In this document: positions 50,410 through 58,788 of the stretch, piece after piece
Numbering within the stretch: position 1 is the first letter of the stretch
Layout of the letters: each line of letters opens with the position of its first letter
The notes under the pieces: generated by a model
Database searches by the model: none
What the model saw: the letters and a program-made list of their open reading frames with translations, nothing else
What the model was told of the DNA's origin: nothing
Position numbers and translations under genes: made by a program
Assembly (NCBI GenBank): GCA_934444645.1
Contig: CAKSCV010000003.1
Location: forward strand, 90,419 to 154,418
Reading direction: 5' to 3'
From: an uncultured Eubacteriales bacterium
GTDB taxonomy: Bacteria; Bacillota; Clostridia; Oscillospirales; CAG-382
DNA: 64,000 nucleotides

Positions 50410-51887
50410 GGTGAACCGTCAATAATTAAATTCGAACCTTTTCCTGCTTTCACACGATAGGTTTTCGGCTCGTCTCTACGCAAATTATACAGTGTTGTTA
50501 TGCGGAATCCGTCCGGTTCGTCCCAAACTGTCACCGAATTTATAAGCAAATCTATCACTTGACGGCAGAAATCCGGATCGTTAATATCCCCTTTCGAAAA
50601 CTTTGAAAGCCACCACACAACTTGGTCTTTTTCCAACACGATATAATCGCCTTTGGCGTCATCCAAACGAATTTCTATGTCCTTCTTCTGCTGCTCCAAA
50701 TCCGTGAGCCTTGCCGCCAAGGTATCCGAAAACGCACCATGCTCAACAAGTTTGATAAGATTCTCAATACCCTTGCTTACTTCGGTGTGCTGTGCTTCAA
50801 GTTCCGGTATAATCGCGTCGTTTCTCATATCTTCCAAATTCTGGTGAATCGCCATATCCGCGATCATATCGATATTGTCTTTGGTAAGTACAGCAAGTGC
50901 GTCCTTTACAACTGCCCTCTCGATAATATCTTTGGGCACGGATTTTTTATCACAGCATTTCGCTGTTTTCCGGGTAGCACAAGTATAATAGTTATAGGTA
51001 ATGCCCCTTTTTCCGGTACCGCTATCCCCCACCATCGGGGCACCACAATGTCCGCAAAACAGTTTTCCGGCAAGCAAATACGGTATTTTTGCTTTACTCC
51101 GCGCCGGCGCGTGTGCATTGGCCTTATGACGTTTGGCAGCCGCTTCAAAGGTTTCCTTATCAATAATAGCCGGTACGCCGTCCTCAATACGCACGTCTTT
51201 ATATGAATACACGCCGATATACCTTTCATTCGTAAACATTTTACTGAAACTGCATTTGTTCCATGCAGCTCCGCTTACCGTGCGATAGCCTTTTTTATTG
51301 AATATATCGCATATCTCTTTAATGGTAACACCGTTAATATACAAATCAAAGGCTTCGCGCACGATCTGCGCACCGGCCTCATCGACTGCCAATTTTTTAT
51401 CTACCACTTTATAGCCGAGCGGTATGCGGCCACCGGTACTGAACCCTTTACGCGCATTTTCCATCATACCGCGATTTACTTTTTGAGAAAGTTCTTTTGA
51501 ATAGAATTCAGCCATACCCTCCAAGACTGCTTCAAGGATAACGCCCTCCGGATTATCGGAAATGTTTTCAGTAGCCGAGATCACGCGCACACCGTTCTTT
51601 TTCAATTTGGCCTTATAGGTTGCAGCGTCGTATCGGTTACGTGCGAAGCGGTCAAGCTTATACACAACAACGGCCTGCCATTGCTGTTTTTCGCTGTCCT
51701 TTATCATACGGTTAAATTCAAGACGTTTTTCCGTGTCCTTAAAAGCCGATGTAGCACGGTCGATATACTTACCCACCACGTTATAACCCTCGCGGCGGCA
51801 GAAGTCCATACAGACATGTTCTTGCCCTTCTATGGACTGCTCCGTCTGTTTGTCGCTGCTATATCTCATGTAAAGTACTACATCCAT
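50385..51887 (-). CDS. Large serine recombinase (phage integrase)
   Basis: A 500-aa site-specific recombinase. The resolvase domain (1-145) carries the catalytic serine in YMRYSSDKQ (Ser10) and KLDRFARNRYD. A recombinase domain (about 155-260) follows, then a zinc ribbon (about 268-320: CGHCGAP...CATRKTAKCC) and a coiled-coil region (about 355-415). It integrates and, with a directionality factor, excises the element between attP and attB. It reads outward at the left edge, opposite to the ImmA gene. Confidence 0.95.
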   Translation of the reverse strand: MDVVLYMRYSSDKQTEQSIEGQEHVCMDFCRREGYNVVGKYIDRATSAFKDTEKRLEFNRMIKDSEKQQWQAVVVYKLDRFARNRYDAATYKAKLKKNGVRVISATENISDNPEGVILEAVLEGMAEFYSKELSQKVNRGMMENARKGFSTGGRIPLGYKVVDKKLAVDEAGAQIVREAFDLYINGVTIKEICDIFNKKGYRTVSGAAWNKCSFSKMFTNERYIGVYSYKDVRIEDGVPAIIDKETFEAAAKRHKANAHAPARSKAKIPYLLAGKLFCGHCGAPMVGDSGTGKRGITYNYYTCATRKTAKCCDKKSVPKDIIERAVVKDALAVLTKDNIDMIADMAIHQNLEDMRNDAIIPELEAQHTEVSKGIENLIKLVEHGAFSDTLAARLTDLEQQKKDIEIRLDDAKGDYIVLEKDQVVWWLSKFSKGDINDPDFCRQVIDLLINSVTVWDEPDGFRITTLYNLRRDEPKTYRVKAGKGSNLIIDGSPKIPQTFV

Positions 51888-51966
51888 ACGATAAAACCTC
51901 TATTGTAAAATCTTACTTGTATACGCTTTTCTTTCGGTTGTATCATAATAACCGGAGGTGGTGTAT

Positions 51967-52524
51967 ATGAACTACACACAATATAAGTATTCCAGAAATT
52001 TAAGCTGGGAAATATTAGTAAAGGAAAATGTATCAACTTTGCCTATAAAGCTCGTCCCTCTTTGCCGTCAAATGGGGATTCGGGTCATCCGGTACTGTGA
52101 CATGCCGGAGAGCGCACAGAGGGACAGAGACGGCTGTAATGCGATCATAGACGGAAACTATTGCATTCTGTATAATGAGACGTTTTCATCTACACGAAAG
52201 CGTTTCACGATAGCGCATGAATTGGGACACATTCTTATGAAACATTCCGGTGTGCCGGATGATGAACATGAAGCAAATATATTTGCTTCAAGGCTTTTAA
52301 TGCCGGCGTGTGTGCTGTATGAGTGTGGTGTATCGTCTGCAACGGATATCATGGAGTTGTGCGACGTCAGCCGGACAGCGGCAGAAATACGGCTTGAACG
52401 GCTTAATATACTGCGCAAACGCGGCAAGTTTTACACTTCACCGCTTGAACGACAGGTTTATAAGCAATTTGAGGGATTTATTACAAATCTTCGTCGGTAT
52501 CCGGGATACTTTCAGACTTTTTAG
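51967..52524 (+). CDS. ImmA/IrrE-family metallopeptidase
   Basis: A 185-aa zinc protease with HELGH at residues 84-88 and a downstream EANIFASRLLMP block giving the third ligand. ImmA-type enzymes cleave the phage or ICE repressor after DNA damage, triggering induction. The XRE repressor is encoded on the opposite strand 1 kb away. ATG 51967 follows CCGGAGGTG. The 3' end overlaps a minus-strand remnant of a repressor tail (52481-52561), which bears on how this lysogeny region was assembled. Confidence 0.92.
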   Translation: MNYTQYKYSRNLSWEILVKENVSTLPIKLVPLCRQMGIRVIRYCDMPESAQRDRDGCNAIIDGNYCILYNETFSSTRKRFTIAHELGHILMKHSGVPDDEHEANIFASRLLMPACVLYECGVSSATDIMELCDVSRTAAEIRLERLNILRKRGKFYTSPLERQVYKQFEGFITNLRRYPGYFQTF

Positions 52525-52561
52525 CACCTGCCGCCTTGCTGTCTTTGTGTACAATATCCTT
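52481..52561 (-). pseudogene. Remnant of a second repressor C-terminus overlapping the ImmA gene
   Basis: On the minus strand a 25-codon open stretch ends in ESIPDTDEDL and a stop codon. The same ten residues and stop end the intact XRE repressor at 53579. The DNA of the tails (52481-52513 and 53579-53611) differs at a few positions, all synonymous in this frame. No start codon precedes the stretch. It therefore looks like the leftover end of an allelic repressor gene that was once convergent with the ImmA gene. Confidence 0.7.
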
Positions 52562-52806
52562 TCAGTCACCTAACATTTCGAAAAACATTTTATTTTTCGT
52601 GTAGAAATGTGAGACTATGTCTAACATATGAACATTGAAAATGTTTCGCGAATTGTTAGACGGCAAACGCAAGCGCAGCAAGGGCTTGGAGCATTTTATA
52701 ACATTCTAACATTTTTTCTCTAATAAGCAGTAAATAGAGGATTTAGAGAGAAAAAATACTCTCTATCCGCCCGTATACGCGTATATAGAGAAAAAGTGTG
52801 AGATTG

Positions 52807-53562
52807 TTATAAATTTGGAATTATCCCGCCATGCATTACAATACGATCATTCACTTTTGATAAAAGAGCCATGTATTCTTCCATATCGGTAAAAACATAT
52901 TTGGCTTGCTCAAGTTCTCGTTTGATTTTCAAGTAACGGTTTAGCTTACCCTTTTCTGTTTTCAGTAATTCTGCCTGTGAAAAAGCACTCTGCTCATAGT
53001 CAGCAAGCATTCGTATTTTTAAAGCGTGTGATGCTCTAATGACAGCAATGCACGCATTATGGCAGTTTAGCCTTTTGATTCCTCTCACACCGACTTTTTC
53101 TGCCTGCAATAAAGTAAATGCTTTTCGCATTGCAAGATCGTATCGCATACAAAATACGTCCATCGTAACAGTTGAACCAGCAAGTCTAAAGCTTTCGGCC
53201 ATAATTTCCGCATCGCGCTGTGCTTGGAAGAAAGTATAATACCGACGCATGTCTTTGGCAATATCCTTTGGTATGGCCGAAAGTTCATGCTCAGTTGTAA
53301 TTATGCTATAATCTGAGATGGCTATACTGGGCGCGTCATCAACCGGTGCTACCTCGGATGCCAACACATCACATTCCGGGTATTCCGACTTTTGCCGCTT
53401 CATCTTCTCTTTTCTTGTCTTTCGGAAGCACAAAAAAGCCAAAAATAAAAACAAAGGAATTTCAAAGAGAAATAGAGGTTGCTGATTTTCAGCAGCTAAT
53501 CCAATTGGCCCCAGACACAGCAACACTAACAGAACACCTAACGCGTTTTTCAGTGAGCGCAA
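52807..53562 (-). CDS. Two-TM membrane protein of unknown function (possible lysogeny cargo)
   Basis: A 251-aa protein with two hydrophobic helices (about 7-27 and 33-50), then a charged, helical cytosolic domain of some 190 residues (RRYYTFFQAQRDAEIMAESF; KLNRYLKIKRELEQAKYVF) with coiled-coil character. I do not recognise a family. I chose TTG 53562, which follows GAGGGGGG by 7 bases and lies just after the repressor stop; longer in-frame starts would overlap the repressor. Position beside the repressor suggests expression in the lysogen, as for superinfection-exclusion or defence genes. The downstream gap (52525-52806) holds a TAGAGAG/CTCTCTA hairpin at 52744-52765. Confidence 0.65.
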   Translation of the reverse strand: MRSLKNALGVLLVLLCLGPIGLAAENQQPLFLFEIPLFLFLAFLCFRKTRKEKMKRQKSEYPECDVLASEVAPVDDAPSIAISDYSIITTEHELSAIPKDIAKDMRRYYTFFQAQRDAEIMAESFRLAGSTVTMDVFCMRYDLAMRKAFTLLQAEKVGVRGIKRLNCHNACIAVIRASHALKIRMLADYEQSAFSQAELLKTEKGKLNRYLKIKRELEQAKYVFTDMEEYMALLSKVNDRIVMHGGIIPNL

Positions 53563-53578
53563 AGCAACGGCCCCCCTC

Positions 53579-53917
53579 TTATAAATCTTCGTCGGTGTCC
53601 GGAATGCTTTCAAGCATTCGAATAATTTCCGGTGATAAACGCTTATAAATAACCGTGCCGTTACGGCCGATAAACCTAACATTTGCCCCTTCCGGCTCTC
53701 CGTTCGCGGAGGGCTTTTCTTTTATGTCTGTTTCGCCGAGTAGGTATTCTGGCGTTACGTCGAAATAATCAGCAATTCGCTTGAGAGTACTGTTATTAGG
53801 TTTCGCACCCTGCTTCCAATGCGTTGCTGTTGCATTCGAAAGCCCCAGCTCTTTGCATACGCCATTTGCCGAAACGCCTCTAAGCGTGCACAGTTTTTCA
53901 AAATTTTTCCAAAACAT
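53579..53917 (-). CDS. XRE-family phage repressor
   Basis: A 112-aa Cro/CI-type regulator: N-terminal HTH (FEKLCTLRGVSANGVCKELGLSNATATHWKQGAKP) in residues 1-65 and a short C-terminal region with the acidic tail ESIPDTDEDL. It lacks a LexA-type peptidase domain, which fits cleavage by the ImmA protein instead. ATG 53917 follows GAGGAATAT. It is divergent from the early genes and should repress the promoter at 54033-54061. Confidence 0.9.
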   Translation of the reverse strand: MFWKNFEKLCTLRGVSANGVCKELGLSNATATHWKQGAKPNNSTLKRIADYFDVTPEYLLGETDIKEKPSANGEPEGANVRFIGRNGTVIYKRLSPEIIRMLESIPDTDEDL

Positions 53918-54237
53918 ATATTCCTCACTCAGATTATATTTACAACACATCAAATATGCACAAATATTGCAATCTGTTTTTGTGCACATTTGATAAAATG
54001 TAGTTTTATGTAGAAAATATTAGAGAATCATCTTGACAAAGTAGAATAAAGTAGATATAATATAACCAACAAAGGTTAAGACGCAAGGCAACAAAGAAAG
54101 GAGTGACAAAAAGGCACTCACATTCTTCATTGCTATAACTTGGTCGCACTTGCATTATAGCACAGAAGACTGTGAAAGTCAATAGTTTTTGCAAAATTAT
54201 TAACTTTTGTAATTTACCAAAGTGAAAGGAAAGCATT
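53918..54237. other. Divergent phage control region
   Basis: No protein-coding frame. It holds the rightward early promoter (54033-54061), ATGTAG words at 53998-54003 and 54009-54014, and GTAGA words in the promoter spacer (54041-54055) that may be repressor sites. The part at 54090-54237 contains AT-rich imperfect repeats near AGTTTTTGCAAAATTATTAA. The 180-bp leader before the first early gene is long and may be regulatory. Confidence 0.6.
54033..54061 (+). promoter_or_regulatory. Early rightward phage promoter, exact consensus
   Basis: TTGACA (54033-54038), 17 bp, TATAAT (54056-54061). The spacer contains two AAAGTAGA-like words 10 bp apart, one helical turn. Confidence 0.88.
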
Positions 54238-54522
54238 ATGAGAACAAATTATTGGAAACCAAATCGCTACGATGAACTGTCTCAGCTCGAATATAACACG
54301 CTACGGCAAAGCATCCGGAACAGACTGAAAGACTATTCTCTTACCCAAGTATGGCTTATCCGGCAGCTTCGGCTTGCCTGCGTACCCACGGAAAAAGCCG
54401 AGCTGTCTGCCGTTTTTTCCGGCACACGATACGGCGCGAAAATCGACGCTATTCTCAGAGAAGCCGACGCTATTCTTACCCGTTACGAAAATGATTTTGA
54501 AAAGAGGAAACGGGATGAATAA
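54238..54522 (+). CDS. Small phage HTH-like early protein
   Basis: A 94-aa protein beginning at ATG 54238 after GAAAGGAAAG. The segment LTQVWLIRQLRLACVPTEKAELSAVFSG resembles a helix-turn-helix of Cro/XRE type, common as the first rightward gene of Firmicutes phages. It is probably a second regulator of the early region. The next gene overlaps its end by 8 bp. Confidence 0.75.
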   Translation: MRTNYWKPNRYDELSQLEYNTLRQSIRNRLKDYSLTQVWLIRQLRLACVPTEKAELSAVFSGTRYGAKIDAILREADAILTRYENDFEKRKRDE

Positions 54523-54718
54523 TTGCGCTGTGCAAGAAAAGGACTGCCCGGAAACGCCTATCACCAATCCTGCGTACAAAAGCTTTTGCAGGCAATTGGG
54601 CAGGCGTATACGCGAATACTTCGCCACGCCGGAGCACCGCAAGGAATTTGAAGATTGGTACTTACAAGAGCATGGGAAGCCGTACAAGTGGAAAACCTGG
54701 AAAGACGTTTTTGGATAA
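54515..54718 (+). CDS. Small phage hypothetical protein
   Basis: A 67-aa soluble protein starting at ATG 54515, overlapping the previous gene by 8 bp with AAAGAGG upstream. Contains CRQLGRRIREYFATPEHRKEFEDWY, likely helical. No family recognised; the tight overlap supports that it is real. Confidence 0.65.
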   Translation: MNNCAVQEKDCPETPITNPAYKSFCRQLGRRIREYFATPEHRKEFEDWYLQEHGKPYKWKTWKDVFG

Positions 54719-54732
54719 GGAGGATTGTGAAA

Positions 54733-55014
54733 ATGAATGAAATACTTGTTTTTGCCGTTTACCTTGCTGCGATATTCGCCGTGATGGCAATCGGCTGCAT
54801 ACTCACGTTTTTCTTAGAACGTTCACAGCGATTGACCGCATGGCTGTATCGCCTGGTGTACGGCAAAAAATGCCGTCCGGTTTTGCCATGTGACCATCGT
54901 TGCCAATATTACGGCACGGAACTCGACGGAGATCAGTACATCACCGTCTGCCGCAAACACGGAACCGACATCGACCGTGGCCGCGAAATCTGTTTCGGAA
55001 AGAGGTCAAAATAA
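54733..55014 (+). CDS. Small phage membrane protein with cysteine-rich tail
   Basis: A 93-aa protein with one N-terminal membrane helix (about 4-27) and a soluble tail holding CDHRCQYYG, VCRKHG and EICFG, a spacing that could bind a metal. ATG 54733 follows AAGGAGGATTG. The last A of its stop codon is the first base of the next gene's ATG. Confidence 0.7.
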   Translation: MNEILVFAVYLAAIFAVMAIGCILTFFLERSQRLTAWLYRLVYGKKCRPVLPCDHRCQYYGTELDGDQYITVCRKHGTDIDRGREICFGKRSK

Positions 55015-55193
55015 TGCCCTATTACCACACCTGTCCGGATTGTGGTGCAAACCTTGATCCGGGTGAAAAATGTGACTGTCAAACCAACAATATTTATATA
55101 ACTGAGGAGGATAAAACCCATGTTAGAAATGAAAATCACGATTACCGCCACAGACCTTGCTTCTGCGATCAACAATCTTGCCGCCGCACTTGA
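55014..55193 (+). CDS. Small zinc-ribbon phage protein
   Basis: A 59-codon frame starting at 55014 in a TAATG overlap with the previous gene. CPDCG...GEKCDC at its N-terminus forms a four-cysteine zinc ribbon found in many small phage proteins. Its 3' part overlaps the next gene by 74 bp, so the C-terminal residues may have replaced an original, earlier stop. Confidence 0.6.
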   Translation: MPYYHTCPDCGANLDPGEKCDCQTNNIYITEEDKTHVRNENHDYRHRPCFCDQQSCRRT

Positions 55194-55641
55194 AGGCAAA
55201 AAATCAATACCCGCTACGGTAGAAAGCGTCCAGGTTGCACCGGTTTCGGTACAACAGCCCGTAACACCTACTGCACCGATAACCCCTACACCCGCAACCA
55301 CACCGGTAGTGATACCTGCACCGGTAGCAACGCAGCAAGCAGCAACACCTGCAGAGCCTGTATCAATTACCGGCACTGCTGCACCCACCGTTGCACCCAC
55401 CGTTGCACCCACTCCTGTTCAGACGAATGCCGCCCCGACTGTGCCCGGCGTTCCGACCTCTGCCCCGCAGTACACGCTTGACATGATTGCAACCGCAGGC
55501 TCGACGCTCATTGACGCCGGAAAGATGGATCAGCTTATGCAGCTGCTCGGCAAATTTGGTGTAGCAAGTCTTACAGATCTTGCACCCGAAAACTATGGAG
55601 CTATGGCAAACGAATTGAGAGCCTTAGGCGCAGCAATTTAA
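55120..55641 (+). CDS. Phage protein with Pro/Thr/Ala-rich linker
   Basis: A 173-aa protein starting after GAGGAGG. A short N-terminal helix region (1-28, ITATDLASAINNLAAALEG) is joined by a 90-residue Pro/Thr/Val/Ala-rich linker to a C-terminal helical domain (about 118-173, YTLDMIATAGSTLIDAGKMD). The linker is encoded by imperfect short repeats such as GCACCCACCGTT. It is probably a DNA-metabolism accessory protein, given its place before the replication genes, but no function is known to me. Confidence 0.75.
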   Translation: MLEMKITITATDLASAINNLAAALEGKKSIPATVESVQVAPVSVQQPVTPTAPITPTPATTPVVIPAPVATQQAATPAEPVSITGTAAPTVAPTVAPTPVQTNAAPTVPGVPTSAPQYTLDMIATAGSTLIDAGKMDQLMQLLGKFGVASLTDLAPENYGAMANELRALGAAI

Positions 55642-55653
55642 GGAGGAATAGCA

Positions 55654-56856
55654 ATGCCAACACCGGAAAAACACGCGCTGTTGTCAGCATCCTCTGCACA
55701 CCGTTGGTTACACTGTACAGCTGCACCGCGCTTTGAGGAACAATTCCCGGAAAGCACATCGGAATATGCAGAGGAAGGCCGCCTGGCTCATACCGTTTGT
55801 GAGTTGAAAGTCTTAAAACACTTTGTCACTCCTATGGGGCATCGCACATTCACCACACGACTAAACAAACTGAAAAAAGATCCTGCATACAATCCCGAAA
55901 TGGACAAGACCTCGGATCTGTATCTGGAGCACCTTACCGAAAGGGCTATGCAGTATAATGCAAAGCCGAATGTTGCTGCCGAGGTACAGGTTGACTTTTC
56001 CGAATATGTACCGGAGGGCTTTGGTACTTGCGACTGCATTATGATTGGCGGTGATACGCTGAACATTACCGATTATAAACACGGCAAAGGTGTGCCCGTA
56101 TCAGCTGAAAACAACCCGCAAATGCGGTTGTACGCCCTCGGTGCTTTGAAACGGTACAGGCCCGTTTATGGCGGCAGCATCAAAAAGGTTTGTATGACGA
56201 TAGACCAGCCCCGCATCCAGACGGAGCCGAGCAGCGAAACCATAACGGTTGAGGAGCTGCTTGCTTGGGGTGAAAGCATCAAACCTATCGCCGCAAAGGC
56301 TTATATGGGGCTTGGGGCATTTTGTCCCGGTGAGCATTGCCGCTTTTGTCGTGGCAAAGCGAAATGCAAAGCCCGTGCAGACCAAAACACCGCACTTGAG
56401 GAATTTAAGGACTGTGTACCGCAGAACGCTGAAAAGCCGCCCCTCTTTGGGCAGGGCGTGCTTACGGATGCCGAAATTGGCGATCTGCTTGTAAGAGGCC
56501 AGGAGCTTGTAAAGTGGTACAAGGATCTTGAGGAATATGCCCTCGGCACTATTCTCAAAGGTGGTACAATTCCCGGCTGGAAAGCTGTTGCAGGTAGGAG
56601 CAACCGCACCTTTACGGACACGGAGGCTGCCCTTAATGCTGCTGTTGCCGCAGGGTATGATAAATCACTCTTGTATGACCTCAAGCCCAAAACACTTACG
56701 GAGCTTGAGAAACTTATGGGCAAAACCGAATTTGCTGACAAGCTCGGCGGCTTTGTGGTAAAACCCATCGGAAAACCCACCCTTGCACCTCTTACGGATA
56801 AACGGGAGGATTACAACCCTGCCGCCGCAGACTTTGCCGGGATAACGGATGAATAA
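55654..56856 (+). CDS. DUF2800 phage protein (PD-(D/E)XK nuclease-like)
   Basis: A 400-aa protein of the DUF2800 family, which resembles RecB/Cas4-type PD-(D/E)XK nucleases. AEVQVDFSEYVPEGFGTCDC and ITDYKHGKG contain the expected D...K core, and cysteines in FCPGEHCRFCRGKAKCKA could bind a Fe-S cluster as in AddB/Cas4. Likely role: DNA end processing in phage recombination, together with the DUF2815 protein downstream. AAGGAGGAATA precedes the ATG. Confidence 0.88.
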   Translation: MPTPEKHALLSASSAHRWLHCTAAPRFEEQFPESTSEYAEEGRLAHTVCELKVLKHFVTPMGHRTFTTRLNKLKKDPAYNPEMDKTSDLYLEHLTERAMQYNAKPNVAAEVQVDFSEYVPEGFGTCDCIMIGGDTLNITDYKHGKGVPVSAENNPQMRLYALGALKRYRPVYGGSIKKVCMTIDQPRIQTEPSSETITVEELLAWGESIKPIAAKAYMGLGAFCPGEHCRFCRGKAKCKARADQNTALEEFKDCVPQNAEKPPLFGQGVLTDAEIGDLLVRGQELVKWYKDLEEYALGTILKGGTIPGWKAVAGRSNRTFTDTEAALNAAVAAGYDKSLLYDLKPKTLTELEKLMGKTEFADKLGGFVVKPIGKPTLAPLTDKREDYNPAAADFAGITDE

Positions 56857-57247
56857 TCAAATAACCGTGCTGGTGGAACGCTGCACAATGCAGATAAACC
56901 TTGATCCGTTCTTTAACCGCACAACGCCGCTTGCCAAACAAAAAAAACTGCTTGGGTATGTATTCCAGGAGCCTTGGAGGAATGAGGAAACCATAAGCAC
57001 CCTGGGTACATACCTACCGCAGAAACAAGCCGAGGCAAAAGAGGCTTGGGAGGCTGCAAGCAAACGGTACCAAGACGAATACATCAGCACACAATTCCGC
57101 TATGACCTTACCGCACAACAAAAGCGGACCGTGGAGGCAGCAAACCGCAAAATGCTGAATGAGGTAAAGCGGTGTAAAACCAATTTTGAGCGTTGGGGCA
57201 AAATAATAGCCTGTTATGAAATGCTTAAAACCAAAACCCATTTTTAA
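56849..57247 (+). CDS. Phage hypothetical protein
   Basis: A 132-aa, strongly helical, basic protein starting within the last codons of the DUF2800 gene (8-bp overlap). KRYQDEYISTQFRYDLTAQQKRTVEAANRK suggests a long helical hairpin. I do not recognise the family. Confidence 0.65.
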   Translation: MNNQITVLVERCTMQINLDPFFNRTTPLAKQKKLLGYVFQEPWRNEETISTLGTYLPQKQAEAKEAWEAASKRYQDEYISTQFRYDLTAQQKRTVEAANRKMLNEVKRCKTNFERWGKIIACYEMLKTKTHF

Positions 57248-57270
57248 TGATTACAAGGAGGAAAACAACA

Positions 57271-57618
57271 ATGTTTAACGAAAGTAACCCCCACCGTGAA
57301 CTTGAGAAAACGAGAGCCCGCATCCAAACTGGCGATATGCTGACAGATATGTTAGCCGAGATAATGCTCAAAAGTGATATGCCAGAGGAGGCAAAGCTCG
57401 GCGTGCGTATCGTTCAGCAGGGCAGAAATGTTAGCAGAGCCGCACGAGAAATTGTAGAGGCATTTGCCGGTGATCCTGCCACTGTTAAACCGAGCGACAC
57501 CGAAACTCTCAAACGGGTGCTTGAGTACCTCGGCTTGGTAGAGGTAGGGCTCAAGCAGTTTATGGAAACAACCAAGGCACCAAATGCAAACAATGCACCG
57601 AATGAAAATTTAATGTAA
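57271..57618 (+). CDS. Phage hypothetical protein
   Basis: A 115-aa helical protein. ATG 57271 is chosen because AAGGAGG lies 11 bases upstream; an in-frame ATG at 57247 lacks such a site. The end is Asn/Pro-rich (APNANNAPNEN). Unknown function; encoded directly before the DUF2815 gene. Confidence 0.65.
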   Translation: MFNESNPHRELEKTRARIQTGDMLTDMLAEIMLKSDMPEEAKLGVRIVQQGRNVSRAAREIVEAFAGDPATVKPSDTETLKRVLEYLGLVEVGLKQFMETTKAPNANNAPNENLM

Positions 57619-57636
57619 TAAAGGAGTTTAAGAATT

Positions 57637-58368
57637 ATGTACCAGAACATTGCAACCAAGGTATTAACCGGCGAGGTTAGGCTTTCCTATATCAACCTTA
57701 CCACCCCCAGGGCACCCCAGCAGGGCGGTGAGCCCAAGTACAGCGTTACGCTGCTTATCCCCAAGACCGATGCCGCAACCATTGCCAACATCAATGCATC
57801 CATTAAGGCGGCGTATGAGGACGGCGTAAGCAAGAAATGGGGCGGCGCACACCCCACACCCAAGCAGATTGTGCACGATGGTGACGGGCTCCGTCCGTCC
57901 GGCTTGCCGTTTGGCGATGAGTGCAAAGGGCATTGGGTACTGACCGCCAGCACCAAGAGCAAGCCGCAGGTTGTCGGCATTGACAACCTCGATTGTGAGC
58001 TTGCCCCCTCGGATATTTACAGCGGTATGTACGCCCGTGTAACTATTAACTTTTTCACCTATGACACAGCAGGCAGCAAGGGCGTGGGCTGCGGCCTCGG
58101 CAATGTGCTTAAAACCCGTGACGGTGAGGCTCTTGCCGGTGGTGCATCCGCAGCCAGCGACTTTGAGGGGCTCGGCCAGAGCTTTACTGCACAGCCGGCC
58201 GCCGTTCCCGGTTATCCGCAGGCACAGCCCGCTGCTCCGGCTTTCCAGCCGCAGTATAACCCTGTTGTGCCCCAGCAGGCGTACACTGCACCGCAACAGC
58301 CCCAGGCGGCACCCGCACAGCCACAGAGCCGTCCGGCGGTAAACCCGATCACAGGGCAGCCCTGGTAA
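57637..58368 (+). CDS. DUF2815 phage ssDNA-binding-like protein
   Basis: A 243-aa protein of the DUF2815 family (GEVRLSYINLTTPRAPQQGG; KYSVTLLIPKTD; MYARVTINFFTYDTAGSKGVGCGLGNVLK), which has an OB-type fold and is thought to bind single-stranded DNA during phage replication or recombination. Residues about 180-243 form a Pro/Gln/Ala-rich disordered tail, typical of SSB-like proteins that recruit partners. AAAGGAG precedes the ATG. Confidence 0.88.
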   Translation: MYQNIATKVLTGEVRLSYINLTTPRAPQQGGEPKYSVTLLIPKTDAATIANINASIKAAYEDGVSKKWGGAHPTPKQIVHDGDGLRPSGLPFGDECKGHWVLTASTKSKPQVVGIDNLDCELAPSDIYSGMYARVTINFFTYDTAGSKGVGCGLGNVLKTRDGEALAGGASAASDFEGLGQSFTAQPAAVPGYPQAQPAAPAFQPQYNPVVPQQAYTAPQQPQAAPAQPQSRPAVNPITGQPW

Positions 58369-58395
58369 AAGCAAAACAACAAGGAGGCAAACAAT

Positions 58396-58764
58396 ATGAA
58401 AACCCGCTTTGATGAAACAAAATACTGGATCACCGCTGGAGGCGAGGCGATCCGCTTGTGCGATATGGAAACATCGCACCTGTTAAACACCGTAAAAATG
58501 CTGTTGCAGAAACCCACACGCACGCAGGCAATGCTCGTTATTGATATTGAGCGTAACAGCCGAGATGCCGCTGTGTGGGTACCCAACCCGCAGGATCCCC
58601 GTATTCTTTCAATTCACAATGTTACGAGCCTTACGGCGGAGGAACTTGTGGACTATGTAAAAAGCACACCGCTTTATGCGGCTATGCTTTCGGAGCTTGA
58701 AACAAGAGGGGTAAACACGGATAACACGATCACGATGTTTGAAACGATGGATCCGCTACGGTAA
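58396..58764 (+). CDS. Phage hypothetical protein
   Basis: A 122-aa protein starting after AAGGAGGCAAAC. Predicted mixed fold, no recognisable motif. It lies between the ssDNA-binding-like and DNA polymerase genes, so a replication role is possible. Confidence 0.65.
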   Translation: MKTRFDETKYWITAGGEAIRLCDMETSHLLNTVKMLLQKPTRTQAMLVIDIERNSRDAAVWVPNPQDPRILSIHNVTSLTAEELVDYVKSTPLYAAMLSELETRGVNTDNTITMFETMDPLR

Positions 58765-58788
58765 AGGAGGTAAAGGAGGTAAAAGAGT

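Noticed and set aside
53562..53682. Longer N-terminus for the two-TM phage protein
   Set aside because: It would overlap the repressor gene by about 100 bp in a non-conserved frame, whereas TTG 53562 has a well-spaced RBS after the repressor stop.
54110..54147. Tiny leader ORF (GTG) behind AAAGGAG in the phage control region
   Set aside because: Only 11-12 codons before a stop, with no coupling to a downstream gene; cannot be told from chance.
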